A stretch of 64,000 nt of DNA, taken from assembly GCA_019322805.1 (NCBI GenBank), contig JAHWIC010000001.1, positions 1 through 64,000 on the forward strand, in the 5' to 3' direction. Numbering within the stretch: the stretch's first letter is position 1; each line of letters starts with the position of its first letter. The position numbers were made by a program, and so were the translations under genes. The DNA comes from Candidatus Woesearchaeota archaeon. GTDB lineage: Archaea > Nanobdellota > Nanobdellia > Woesearchaeales > JAHWIC01. The notes beneath the pieces were generated by a model. That model had not been told where the DNA came from, ran no database searches, and saw nothing but the letters and a program-made list of their open reading frames with translations. Positions 8,455 through 16,479 of the stretch are shown here, piece by piece.

Positions 8455-9660
8455 TTATTTCTTCAACCAAGCAACTTCGTCCTTATCCAAGTTGAGCTGT
8501 TCTATAAGCTGCTTTGACATTTCCTTGTTTTTCTTGAAGATTACCTTAAAATATTCAAAATCCTTGAGAATGTTCCTTGTTGATGTATGGGTTGCTTCTG
8601 CTATCTTAGCTGCAATTGCCTTCTTTTTCATGTTTTTCTGCTTTGCCCACCATAGCTTTAGTAATCTGCCTGTTGGCTTGTACTTTGTGAATTCCTTGTA
8701 TTTCTCGTCTTTGCTGACTGCAACACCTGCTGAGAGTAATGCATTTTCATAAACCATAAAGCGCCAGTGCTGCCAACGCCTAATTCTACCGCGAAAAACA
8801 TCCGCTCTGCTTAGCTTATCATAAGCTCTTGCTAAATCAGCTGGTTTCTTGTATTCATGAGGCAGGTTTTCATCAACCCAGAGAAAGCACTTATCTAAAT
8901 CCTCTTCCACATTGTCAAAAGCTGTTATTGCTATTTTTGGGTCTGTTGATTTAAAGACCTTAACTAAAGCGTTTAAAATTGATTCAAGCTTATTCCTCTC
9001 GCCAAGCTCATCGAGGGTTTCTTTTACCAACTGTTTTTTATCTTGTGTTAGCGTCTGCAAGTCGTTTATCGCTGCTCTTAAATCCCCACCAGTGCGTCTT
9101 GCAAGGCTTTTTAGTGTTGTCTCATCATATTTTATCTTTTCCTTTTTACAGATTCTTTTAAGAACCTCAGCAGCATCTGCTGGCTCAATTGGCTTGAATT
9201 CTACCAAGGTTGATTTGCTTCTTACTGAGCCAAACTTATTGTCAAAAGGGTTTGTTGCTGTCAAAACCATTGGAAAGGCTGACTTTTGCATTAATTTTAT
9301 AATTGCTTGGATGCCGCCCCTATCCTTGTTTCCAGCTAAGCCATCTATTTCATCAACAAGGATTACCTTTCCTTTTGAGAAAAGGCTTTGCTGCAAAGCA
9401 GCAGCTCCTACTTTAGTATTTATTTGTTCAGCAGTCCTAAAGTCAGATGCATTTACCTCTAGAACTTCGAGGCTAAGATCATTTGCAATTGCATAAATGC
9501 TGCATGTCTTGCCGACTCCAGAAGGGCCATATACCAAAACTGCGCGTTTCTTCTGTTTCTTGAAGTTAAGGAAGAATTCCTTAAGCTGAACAATAGCAGA
9601 TGCCTGCCCAACAACCTCTTTTGAGCTTTTAGGCTGGTATTTATGGATGAATGATTGCAT
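8455..9660 (-). CDS. rfcL: Replication factor C large subunit
   Basis: The 401-residue AAA+ protein is the large subunit of the clamp loader that opens and loads PCNA onto primed DNA. The N-terminus has HKYQPKSSKEVVGQ, Walker A is GPSGVGKT at about residues 45-52, Walker B is VILVDEIDG at about 96-104, and sensor 1 is LTATNPFD. A sensor 2 and collar region follow. At 401 residues it lies at the short end of archaeal RfcL, and its C-terminus ends in LNLDKDEVAWLKK without an evident PIP box. The small subunit is not in this window. Confidence 0.94.
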   Translation of the reverse strand: MQSFIHKYQPKSSKEVVGQASAIVQLKEFFLNFKKQKKRAVLVYGPSGVGKTCSIYAIANDLSLEVLEVNASDFRTAEQINTKVGAAALQQSLFSKGKVILVDEIDGLAGNKDRGGIQAIIKLMQKSAFPMVLTATNPFDNKFGSVRSKSTLVEFKPIEPADAAEVLKRICKKEKIKYDETTLKSLARRTGGDLRAAINDLQTLTQDKKQLVKETLDELGERNKLESILNALVKVFKSTDPKIAITAFDNVEEDLDKCFLWVDENLPHEYKKPADLARAYDKLSRADVFRGRIRRWQHWRFMVYENALLSAGVAVSKDEKYKEFTKYKPTGRLLKLWWAKQKNMKKKAIAAKIAEATHTSTRNILKDFEYFKVIFKKNKEMSKQLIEQLNLDKDEVAWLKK

Positions 9661-9697
9661 GATAAAAAGGAGAATTTTGAGGTTTTTAAAGATGTTG

Positions 9698-10072
9698 CTA
9701 TTTTTTGCGCTTCTTCCCTTTCAGGAAATATGCAATTCCAATAATTATTACCAACAAGGTAAGTATTGAATAGAAAACAATATAGCCTTTCTCTGGGCTT
9801 GGCAAAGGTATTTCTCCAATATCAACATCTAGTTCAGGCTGTAATTCATACTCTTTTTCACACGCTTCTTCACAAACCCCAAAGTTGCCTTTATCGCAAC
9901 AGGTCTCTCCAGTATCGCAATCTGAGGTTGAACTACAAAATTCTCTGCATACCCCTTCTTCACAATGCATTGATAGAATGAAGTAGCCTGTAATAGAAGA
10001 GCCTAAAAAATAGGTTAAGGTCATTAAACTAATAACAAAAGCAGTTGTGAAGATTAAATCTCGCTTGTCCAT
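9698..10072 (-). CDS. Small cysteine-rich membrane protein of unknown function
   Basis: The 124-residue protein has a hydrophobic segment near residues 9-32, an extracytoplasmic loop with eight or more cysteines (CEEGVCREFC, CDTGETCC, CEEACEK) and a second helix near residues 97-117 ending in GKKRKK. Topology is probably both ends in the cytoplasm with a disulfide-rich loop outside. I do not recognise a family. Similar spaced-Cys loops recur in the surface protein at 29876, which suggests an oxidising exterior. It sits head-to-head with valS. Confidence 0.6.
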   Translation of the reverse strand: MDKRDLIFTTAFVISLMTLTYFLGSSITGYFILSMHCEEGVCREFCSSTSDCDTGETCCDKGNFGVCEEACEKEYELQPELDVDIGEIPLPSPEKGYIVFYSILTLLVIIIGIAYFLKGKKRKK

Positions 10073-10115
10073 ATTGTATTATTGAAGCGGGTTGTATATA
10101 AATTTTTCCACAACC

Positions 10116-10123
10116 TTTAAATA
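10116..10123 (+). promoter_or_regulatory. TATA box of valS
   Basis: tttaaata is centred 26 bases before ATG 10146 and supports that start over the in-frame TTG at 10137. Confidence 0.55.
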
Positions 10124-10145
10124 AAAATTTCTTTTTTTGCAGGTT

Positions 10146-12566
10146 ATGGAATTGACTAAGAGGTATGATTTCAAGACTGCAGAGCCTAAATGGCAGCAGT
10201 TCTGGGAAAAAGAGAATATCTATGCATTTGATCCTAATGACACCAAGAGAGAGATTTATTCTGTAGATACTCCGCCGCCAACTGTAAGCGGCAAAATGCA
10301 TCTTGGGCATGCTTTTTCCTATGCTCAGCAGGATTTTGTTATAAGATTCCAAAGAATGCTTGGAAAGAATGTTTTCTATCCATTTGGCACTGATGATAAT
10401 GGAATTCCTACTGAAAGGTTGATTGAAAGAACAAAGAATGTTAAAGCTCGCGATATGAAGCGCGAGGATTTTATCAGGCTGTGCTTAAAGACTTTAGAGA
10501 AGGAATTAAGGCCAAAATATATCCATGACTGGAAGCGCATTGGAATGAGCTGTGAATGGAATATTTTTTATACAACCATAGATGAGCATTGTCAGCGTAT
10601 CTCGCAACGTTCTTTCCTTGAGCTGCTGAAAATGGCTCGTGCTTACAGACGAGAAGCTCCTGCAATGTGGTGCCCTGAATGTCAGACTGGAATATCTCAA
10701 GTTGAATGCCAGGATAAAGAGCTTGATTCTTTTTTCAATGATGTTGTCTTTAAGGTTGATGGTAAGGATCTGATAATTGCAACAACGAGGCCAGAGTTGC
10801 TTCCAGCTTGTGTTGCTGTTTTTTATCATCCTGATGATAAAAGGTATCAGAAGCTAAAAGGAAAATTAGCCAAAGTTCCCTTGTTTGATATCGAAGTGCC
10901 AATAATTCCGGACGAAAGGGCTGATCCTGAGAAAGGAACAGGGATTGTAATGTGCTGCACTTTCGGTGACCAGACTGACATGGAGTGGCAAAAGGCTCAT
11001 GATTTACCAATAAAGACAGCAATCACTCCAGATGGTAAGATGGCTGAACTGACAGGAAAATACAAAGGAATGTCAATTGGAACTGCAAGAAAGATGATTA
11101 TAGAGGATTTGAAAGATAACAGGTTATTGCTAAGCCAGGAGCCAATAAAACATGCAGTTAATGTTCATGAGCGTTGCGGTACTGAAATAGAATTCCTGCA
11201 TTCAAAGCAGTGGTTCATAAAATACCTTGACTTAAAAGACGACATGTTAAGATGGGGCCGTGACCTTAACTGGTATCCTCAGCATATGAAATCAAGGTAT
11301 GACCACTGGGTTAATGGGTTGCAGTGGGACTGGCTCATTTCAAGACAGCGTTACTTTGGAATTCCATTCCCTGTTTGGTACTGCAAAAAATGCGACGAGA
11401 TTATTGCAGCCAAGGAAGAGAGCTTGCCTGTTGATCCTTTGAAGGACAAGCCATCAGTTGATAAATGTCCAAAATGCGGCTCTAAAGAATTTGTTCCAGA
11501 AAAGGATGTTCTTGATACATGGGCTACTTCATCATTAACACCGCAGCTTTGCACAGAGCTGATGAAAAACAAGCCTGCTTATGAAAAATTATTCCCAATG
11601 AGTCTAAGGCCTCAGGCTCATGATATTATTACATTCTGGCTGTTCAATACCGTCGTGAAATCAAGGCTGCATTATAAAAAGAATCCATGGCGGGATGTTG
11701 TAATCAGCGGTCATGCTCAAGACCCTCATGGGAAAAAGATGTCAAAATCAAAAGGAAATGTTATTGAGCCTCAGGAGGTGATTGAGAAATATTCCGCAGA
11801 TTGTTTAAGGTTCTGGGCAGCTGGCTGTAAGTTAGGAGATGATCTGCCTTACATGGAAAAGGATTTGATAACAGGGCAGAAGTTTATTACAAAGCTCTGG
11901 AATGCTTCTAAGTTTGCTTTCATGCATCTGAAGGATTTCGAAGGTAAAAAGCCAAAATTAGAGGTAGTTGATAAATGGATTCTAACAGAGCTTAGCAGGA
12001 TGATTAAGGCTTCAACAGAATCCTTTAACAAATACGAGTATGCAAGGACTAAAGCTGATGTTGAGAATTTCTTTTGGCATACCCTTTGCGATAATTATCT
12101 TGAGATTGTTAAGGACAGATTGTATAATCCAGATAAAAGAGGCAAGGAAGCAAGAAAATCTGCACAGTATGGACTATACCACTCACTTCTATCAATCCTT
12201 AAACTTATGGCTCCAATCATGCCGCATATAACAGAAGAGCTTTACCAGTCTTTTTTCAAAAAGCATGAAAAAGCCAGGAGCATTCATATCTCAAATTGGC
12301 CAGAGCCTATTTTGGATGATAAAAAAGCAGCAGAAGCAGGAGACCTAGTAGTTTATGCTGCGATTCATGCAAGAAGAGCTAAAACAGATAAGAATCTCTC
12401 ACTTAAAGAGCCCCTTAAAAGGCTTACACTCACTTCTAAGGTGCCTAAAGAGGAGTTTGAGAAGGTTAAGGCTGATATAATAGGCTCAACAAGGGCTGAA
12501 GAGGTTATCTACAAGCAGTTACCTAAGGCATCTAAGGTTGACTATGAGCATGAGATTGAGTTGTGA
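10146..12566 (+). CDS. valS: Valyl-tRNA synthetase
   Basis: This 806-residue class I synthetase charges tRNA-Val. From ATG 10146 the HIGH motif is HLGH at residues 52-55, preceded by the ValRS-type DTPPPTVSGKM. The CP1 editing domain contains TTRPELLPACVAVF and the GTGIVM strand. A zinc-binding pair of CxxC motifs (CPEC/CERC and CKKC/CPKC) is present. The catalytic loop KMSKSKGN is near residue 531, followed by the helical anticodon-binding domain. The length is typical of archaeal ValRS without the long bacterial C-terminal coiled coil. An AGGTT sequence lies just before the ATG, but the promoter spacing suggests little or no leader. Confidence 0.95.
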   Translation: MELTKRYDFKTAEPKWQQFWEKENIYAFDPNDTKREIYSVDTPPPTVSGKMHLGHAFSYAQQDFVIRFQRMLGKNVFYPFGTDDNGIPTERLIERTKNVKARDMKREDFIRLCLKTLEKELRPKYIHDWKRIGMSCEWNIFYTTIDEHCQRISQRSFLELLKMARAYRREAPAMWCPECQTGISQVECQDKELDSFFNDVVFKVDGKDLIIATTRPELLPACVAVFYHPDDKRYQKLKGKLAKVPLFDIEVPIIPDERADPEKGTGIVMCCTFGDQTDMEWQKAHDLPIKTAITPDGKMAELTGKYKGMSIGTARKMIIEDLKDNRLLLSQEPIKHAVNVHERCGTEIEFLHSKQWFIKYLDLKDDMLRWGRDLNWYPQHMKSRYDHWVNGLQWDWLISRQRYFGIPFPVWYCKKCDEIIAAKEESLPVDPLKDKPSVDKCPKCGSKEFVPEKDVLDTWATSSLTPQLCTELMKNKPAYEKLFPMSLRPQAHDIITFWLFNTVVKSRLHYKKNPWRDVVISGHAQDPHGKKMSKSKGNVIEPQEVIEKYSADCLRFWAAGCKLGDDLPYMEKDLITGQKFITKLWNASKFAFMHLKDFEGKKPKLEVVDKWILTELSRMIKASTESFNKYEYARTKADVENFFWHTLCDNYLEIVKDRLYNPDKRGKEARKSAQYGLYHSLLSILKLMAPIMPHITEELYQSFFKKHEKARSIHISNWPEPILDDKKAAEAGDLVVYAAIHARRAKTDKNLSLKEPLKRLTLTSKVPKEEFEKVKADIIGSTRAEEVIYKQLPKASKVDYEHEIEL

Positions 12567-12894
12567 AACCTCTAAAACATCAAAATTATTAGATTGTAGC
12601 TTCTAAAAAGCAATAATTTTTTAACAGTCTATAGTGCCTACCTTGCCATTTCTTCTCATTTTTGAAATAAATTATTTTTTGTTGTTTGATTTTTCCTGAT
12701 CTCACTATATGAACTCTCACTTTTGGATGATTTTATATATACTTCAATAGACCTATTGGATTAGGTATTATAGAACTAATATTAACTAATGATTATTCTA
12801 TTAAATATATGATGTAAAGATTATAATATAGTATATAATAAAGATTTTAGTCTTATATGAAAATTTTTATTATTTGTAGTCGATAAAAATTTGT
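12567..12894. other. AT-rich gene-free spacer
   Basis: I see no gene in this 328-base gap. It holds several TATA-like stretches (for example ttatatatac near 12731) with no open frame behind them. At 12598-12641 it has gcttctaaa and then tagtgcctacc, the same two words at almost the same spacing as in the promoter region of the gene at 18981. It separates valS from the convergent xerA. Confidence 0.5.
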
Positions 12895-13779
12895 CTAAAA
12901 TTGGTCAAAAGGGCTTTTGATTTTCTTTAAGTGATCTCTGCTAACTTTTGTGTAACGCTCTGTTGTGCTTATAGAGCTGTGTCCTAATAGCTCCTGGATA
13001 ATACGGATATCTGTGCCTTCTTCAAGTAAATGCGTAGCAAAACTAGACCTTAAAGCATGACAAAAGACGTTTTTCTGGATTCCAGCCTTAATAGCTGCGT
13101 TTTTGACGATTTTCTGAGCCTGCCTTACAGAAAAGTGAGAGTTCCTGATGCAAAAAACATGGGGGTTATCTGCATATTTCTCGCTTCTATTCGAGAGATA
13201 ATCCTCCAAATGCTCGACGAGGGCTTTGGAAAGGATGATATTTCTGTCTTTTTTTCCTTTCCCCCCTCTAACAGTCCCCATTCCTTCTTTTAGCTCTAAA
13301 TCCTCCATTTTTATGCTAACAGCCTCTGAAACACGCAGACCAGAGCTGTAAAGGAACTCAATAAGCAGCCTGTGTTTTGGATTCATTGTTGCATTGATCA
13401 TATCTTTTATCTCGTCTTTTGTGAGGACTGTAGGAAGCTTTTTCTCTGGTTTAGGCGCCCTAATTCCCTCGAATATGTGCTTTTTCAGGACACCTTCATA
13501 AAAGAATTTTAAGGCGCTTAGAGCCAGGTTTATAGAAGCTGGGCTTTGCCCCTTTTCACCTATCAAATGAGCTAAATAAGCCTTTATATCGTCTTTAATG
13601 ATGTCTTCTGGTTCGCGCTCATTCTTTCCATCCAAGAGTGAGGTTTGGAAACCAGAACCTGGTCGAGATCTTGCAAACTCAAGAAACTTCTGATTATGGA
13701 AAATGTAGGAATCAATGGTTTTTTTGCTAAAACCTCTAAGCTGCAATTCTGTTTCGAGCTTTTCTAAAAATTTAATCAC
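12895..13779 (-). CDS. xerA: Tyrosine site-specific recombinase, XerA/XerC/D-like
   Basis: The 294-residue integrase-family protein has an N-terminal SAM-like core-binding domain (about residues 1-105) and a C-terminal catalytic domain. All catalytic residues can be read: R149 in SSGLRVSEA, the beta-hairpin Lys in RGGKGKKDR near 172-179, H241 and R244 in HALRSSFATHLL, H267 in LLGHSSISTT and Y276. The length matches archaeal XerA, which resolves chromosome dimers at a dif site. It starts with GTG that overlaps the TGA of the upstream HNH gene, so the two form an operon. Because its neighbours are an HNH protein, iterons and orphans, it could instead serve an integrated element. Confidence 0.88.
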   Translation of the reverse strand: MIKFLEKLETELQLRGFSKKTIDSYIFHNQKFLEFARSRPGSGFQTSLLDGKNEREPEDIIKDDIKAYLAHLIGEKGQSPASINLALSALKFFYEGVLKKHIFEGIRAPKPEKKLPTVLTKDEIKDMINATMNPKHRLLIEFLYSSGLRVSEAVSIKMEDLELKEGMGTVRGGKGKKDRNIILSKALVEHLEDYLSNRSEKYADNPHVFCIRNSHFSVRQAQKIVKNAAIKAGIQKNVFCHALRSSFATHLLEEGTDIRIIQELLGHSSISTTERYTKVSRDHLKKIKSPFDQF

Positions 13780-14288
13780 CTTTTTACATAATTGGTGGGG
13801 TGTACTTTGTCGACGTCATAGCCCTTATTTTTGAGTATTTCTTTGATGTCTTCATAATATTCGTATGAATGAATCATCCTATGACAATTAGGGCATAATC
13901 CAATCAAATTTTTATCATCTTTATTCTCTTTATCACCATCGAGATGGTGTAATTCAATTAGTTTATCAAAACCGCAAGAAACGCAAACTTTTGTGAGTTC
14001 TCTTAACTTTTCCAAACTTATGCCGTGATACTTCTTTGTGTTGTATGCCTTTGTCTTGTCATAATGATGCAATCTTGTATGGCACCCAGCACATAATCCA
14101 AATGCTCTATGGGGCCTGATTCTACCACAATTCTTGCATTTTACCAATTTGCTTTTCCAAACAAGTTTTCTGTAGCACTTATAACAATATCCCTTTGCAT
14201 GATATTCTTTTCTCTTTCCGCAGCCCGGACAATCCACTAAAGGCCTACCATTTGGATTAGGATTCGGGTATTTTTTAGGTTTTTTCAT
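13776..14288 (-). CDS. Zinc-ribbon HNH endonuclease-like protein
   Basis: From ATG 14288 the protein has 170 residues. Three zinc-ribbon-like CxxC pairs come first (CPGCGKRKEYHAKGYCYKC, then CKNCGRIRPHRAFGLCAGC), then CVSCGF and the HNH core ELHHLDGDKENKDDKNL with LCPNCHRMIHS. The paired histidines, the Asn and the final His are those of a beta-beta-alpha metal nuclease site. The in-frame TTG at 14303 would extend it, but ATG 14288 is more likely. It is translationally coupled to xerA. It may be a homing-type or mobile-element nuclease; the target is unknown. Confidence 0.8.
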   Translation of the reverse strand: MKKPKKYPNPNPNGRPLVDCPGCGKRKEYHAKGYCYKCYRKLVWKSKLVKCKNCGRIRPHRAFGLCAGCHTRLHHYDKTKAYNTKKYHGISLEKLRELTKVCVSCGFDKLIELHHLDGDKENKDDKNLIGLCPNCHRMIHSYEYYEDIKEILKNKGYDVDKVHPTNYVKR

Positions 14289-14300
14289 TTTTATCGACGA

Positions 14301-14313
14301 CAAAAGTTCGTTT
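14301..14313. repeat. Left arm of a 13-bp inverted repeat flanking an orphan gene
   Basis: caaaagttcgttt here is the exact reverse complement of aaacgaacttttg at 14796-14808. The pair brackets the gene at 14414-14797. A direct repeat attaaacgaactt also occurs at 14345-14357 and 14793-14805; the second copy contains the stop codon of the bracketed gene. Confidence 0.8.
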
Positions 14314-14413
14314 TTTATTTAATTTTGAACTTCCTAGAATACATATTAAACGAACTTCTATATAAATCTGCTGATTTTTGAAAATTTTTGAGATTTTTAG
14401 TAAAAATTTTTAA

Positions 14414-14797
14414 ATGATTGAAATTTCCTGTTCCGTGATTTTTATGAAAAAACACAAAAAAAAGTGTGTTGCAAAATTAAGGACTTATGAATGGACCTAC
14501 TGGGTAAGGGAAGATGGTGTAATTAAGAGAGGGCTCCAAGATAAAACTGGGTTAGGGAAATTGGTTGCCTCAGCCCCAAACCTCGACGGTTTTAGTGATC
14601 TTGAGCGCTCGTCATTTGGAGACTATTTTGCCGAGAGACTTCCAACCAATGCTATGCCTACTGGCCTTCCTCCAGGAGCTAACCCGGAGAAGGTTAAGAA
14701 CTTCATGCTTAGTTTGAAACGAGAAGAACACTATATTCTTCAGGATGGAGATGGTTATTGGGTATTGCCTCCTCTCGTCGAGCCTCTTCCACATTAA
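14414..14797 (+). CDS. Small orphan protein inside an inverted-repeat cassette
   Basis: This 127-residue open frame (117 residues from the alternative ATG 14444) encodes a soluble protein with a lysine-rich N-terminus (MKKHKKKCVAKLR), a W-x-x-W-V-R strand, a proline- and glycine-rich centre (PTGLPPGANPE) and a YWVLPPL end. I recognise no family. It runs opposite to its neighbours. It lies between perfect 13-bp inverted repeats, and its stop codon is inside a copy of a 13-bp direct repeat. That arrangement looks like a small mobile or gene-capture cassette. Expression is not certain, but the frame is intact. Confidence 0.5.
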   Translation: MIEISCSVIFMKKHKKKCVAKLRTYEWTYWVREDGVIKRGLQDKTGLGKLVASAPNLDGFSDLERSSFGDYFAERLPTNAMPTGLPPGANPEKVKNFMLSLKREEHYILQDGDGYWVLPPLVEPLPH

Positions 14798-14808
14798 ACG
14801 AACTTTTG
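14796..14808. repeat. Right arm of the 13-bp inverted repeat
   Basis: aaacgaacttttg matches the left arm at 14301-14313 in inverted orientation. The following 75 bases hold a 9-bp inverted repeat (aaaagtttt 14840-14848 with aaaactttt 14877-14885), which may terminate the two convergent genes here. Confidence 0.8.
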
Positions 14809-14913
14809 GTATGTTTTCAATTAAATTTTATCAACAACTAAAAGTTTTAAGACGATTTTAATGGATTTTTTTAGTCAAAACTTTTAATCAAATCTTAAAG
14901 AATATTAAAAAAT

Positions 14914-15468
14914 TTAGAACAAATTTCTAATGGTTTGCTGCTCAATTTTCAAAATATTCTCCTTTGTTTGGTGCCTCTTAAAGTCCTGGTTGAGCTTCAA
15001 ATAAGGCTTGTTGTTGATGTATCTTTTGACTATTGGAACCCCTTTTGCCACCATATTGTTGATGTAATTGCAGACGAGTTCCTCCGTTAGGCCCAGGTTC
15101 ATGGCCAAATCCCTATAACTCACATTCCCTTTTTCCTCATCTAAGGTATAAAGAACCAGGAAAACCCTTTTTTCATTTTGTGTCAAAGGTGAGATCTCAA
15201 ACTTCTTGTTTTCCTCAGCCATAAAGCCTTGGTTTTTTTGTAGGAATATCTGAATCTGGTCAATGCGTTCTTTTAATTTTTCAATCTTGGAATCAAGCTC
15301 GCATAAGTAAGAGTAATTGGATTGTATTTCATTTGTGTTTCCATTAATTGCTGCGAGATGCTCATCAAAGTCTTCTTTGATTTGGTTGAACGCAACATTC
15401 AGATTAAGTTGAATGTCGCTGGTCGTCTTTGCAAAACCATTGCTGTCTCTCTCGAGAAAAACACTCAA
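14914..15468 (-). CDS. Coiled-coil winged-helix DNA-binding protein
   Basis: The 184-residue protein starts with TTG at 15468 behind a clear GGGGGTGAT ribosome binding site. Residues 25-80 look like a coiled coil (QIKEDFDEHLAAI, then ELDSKIEKLKERIDQIQ). Residues 95-165 look like a winged helix: LTQNEKRVFLVLYTL, then VSYRDLAMNLGLTEELVCNYINNM as the recognition helix-turn-helix, then a basic wing. This is a dimeric DNA-binding design like the next gene. I do not recognise the family. Its place beside an iteron array suggests a replication, partition or regulatory role; this is inference. Confidence 0.65.
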   Translation of the reverse strand: MSVFLERDSNGFAKTTSDIQLNLNVAFNQIKEDFDEHLAAINGNTNEIQSNYSYLCELDSKIEKLKERIDQIQIFLQKNQGFMAEENKKFEISPLTQNEKRVFLVLYTLDEEKGNVSYRDLAMNLGLTEELVCNYINNMVAKGVPIVKRYINNKPYLKLNQDFKRHQTKENILKIEQQTIRNLF

Positions 15469-15627
15469 TTAATATCACCCCCGAATTTTAGGATTAGAAA
15501 ATGCTTTAAATACATTTATGTAATTAAAAATCTATGTTTGAAAATGAATATTTTGATTTTATGGAAAATAAATCAATTTGTCGTCGAGAAATTAAATAAT
15601 TAAAAGTTGTAAGCAGTTCCAGGAAAT

Positions 15628-16299
15628 TTATGCACGTCTCAAGACTTTATACATATAATGTTTTTCTTTTCCGGTTCTTGCGACAGAAACCTCATCAATG
15701 TTTTCTAATTCTTCCAAAAGCCTGTAAAATGAACTTTTTGAACAAAGCGCTTGCTCATCGACAACAATCTCCTTAAGCTGCAGGCCAGTTGCCTTGCCAT
15801 ATTTTTTGAGCATAGACAATATCACATTTTTGACATACTCTTTTGAGTTCCTGGTTATCTTTTTTACAATCCTTTCTTTTACTGATGGTTTCTTTCTGCT
15901 TTCGATATAACTCAAGCGTTCATCAATCTCATGCACTTTAGTGAGTATTGCCTCGTTATTGGGCATCAGGCTTAGACTTCTTTTTATTGCATCTATCTCT
16001 GATTTTTGCAACTCCACCAATGATGTTACACGCGTGTCAAGCTCTGCAATCCTTTTATGAAAATTTTCATAAGAATAATATTGATCAATAATCTGTTTGA
16101 TCTCCTCCCTGGATTTTGGCATTAATGAAAGCTGATGGTTAAGATAGTTTATTGTTTGGTCTTGCTGGATTGTTCTGTTATAAAGATAATTTATCCATTC
16201 AAAAATATTTTGAGTGTCCTGCTTTACATGACCAAACGAAGATGTTAGGACTTCATGCAATCTCATTAGTTCATTTCTGATCTTTGTTTTGCTGAGCAT
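15628..16299 (-). CDS. Coiled-coil winged-helix protein next to an iteron array
   Basis: The 223-residue protein has two long heptad-rich segments (about residues 40-85 and 85-140) with the phrase LSLMP repeated twice (HQLSLMPKSREEI and RSLSLMPNNEAIL), suggesting an internal duplication of about 50 residues. Residues 150-220 form a winged helix (KEYVKNVILSMLKKYG, then GLQLKEIVVDEQ, then SSFYRLLEELENIDEVS). Its ATG at 16299 is only 47 bases from the first 11-bp iteron, so it could bind that array to autoregulate or to act like an initiator protein. No sequence family is recognised. Confidence 0.65.
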   Translation of the reverse strand: MLSKTKIRNELMRLHEVLTSSFGHVKQDTQNIFEWINYLYNRTIQQDQTINYLNHQLSLMPKSREEIKQIIDQYYSYENFHKRIAELDTRVTSLVELQKSEIDAIKRSLSLMPNNEAILTKVHEIDERLSYIESRKKPSVKERIVKKITRNSKEYVKNVILSMLKKYGKATGLQLKEIVVDEQALCSKSSFYRLLEELENIDEVSVARTGKEKHYMYKVLRRA

Positions 16300-16345
16300 A
16301 TCTCATATCAAAACACTTGCTTTATTTAAATTTTTCGCATTTTTG

Positions 16346-16475
16346 GGACTATCTTAGGACTATACTGGGACTATTATGGGACTATATAGAGACTATTTTC
16401 CGTCTGCTAATGGGTAAAATGTGGGACTATGGTGGGACTGTCCTGGGACTATGGTGGGACTGAGACCAGGACTAT
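16346..16475. repeat. Phased 11-bp iteron array, consensus GGACTAT
   Basis: ggactat or one-base variants start at 16346, 16357, 16368, 16379 and 16390 (exactly 11 bases apart) and again at 16424, 16435, 16446 and 16457 (11 apart), then 16469. A spacer with ccgtctgctaatgggt separates the blocks; its start-to-start distance is 34 bases, close to three helical turns. The sites therefore face one side of the DNA, as binding sites for an oligomeric protein do. The same design recurs at 26376-26435. Confidence 0.85.
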
Positions 16476-16479
16476 GGAT

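Noticed and set aside
8912..9496. A 194-codon open frame on the plus strand within rfcL
   Set aside because: It is antisense to a well-supported AAA+ gene, has a low-complexity Ser/Leu/Phe composition typical of reverse-strand shadows and has no promoter.
13776..14288. The xerA-HNH pair as an insertion sequence
   Set aside because: No terminal inverted repeats flank the two genes together, and XerA alone is a normal chromosomal archaeal gene. The 13-bp repeats bracket only the adjacent orphan.
16346..16475. GGACTAT array as a CRISPR
   Set aside because: The period is 11 bp with 4-bp linkers, far too short for repeat-spacer units, and no cas genes are present. I saw no CRISPR array in the window.
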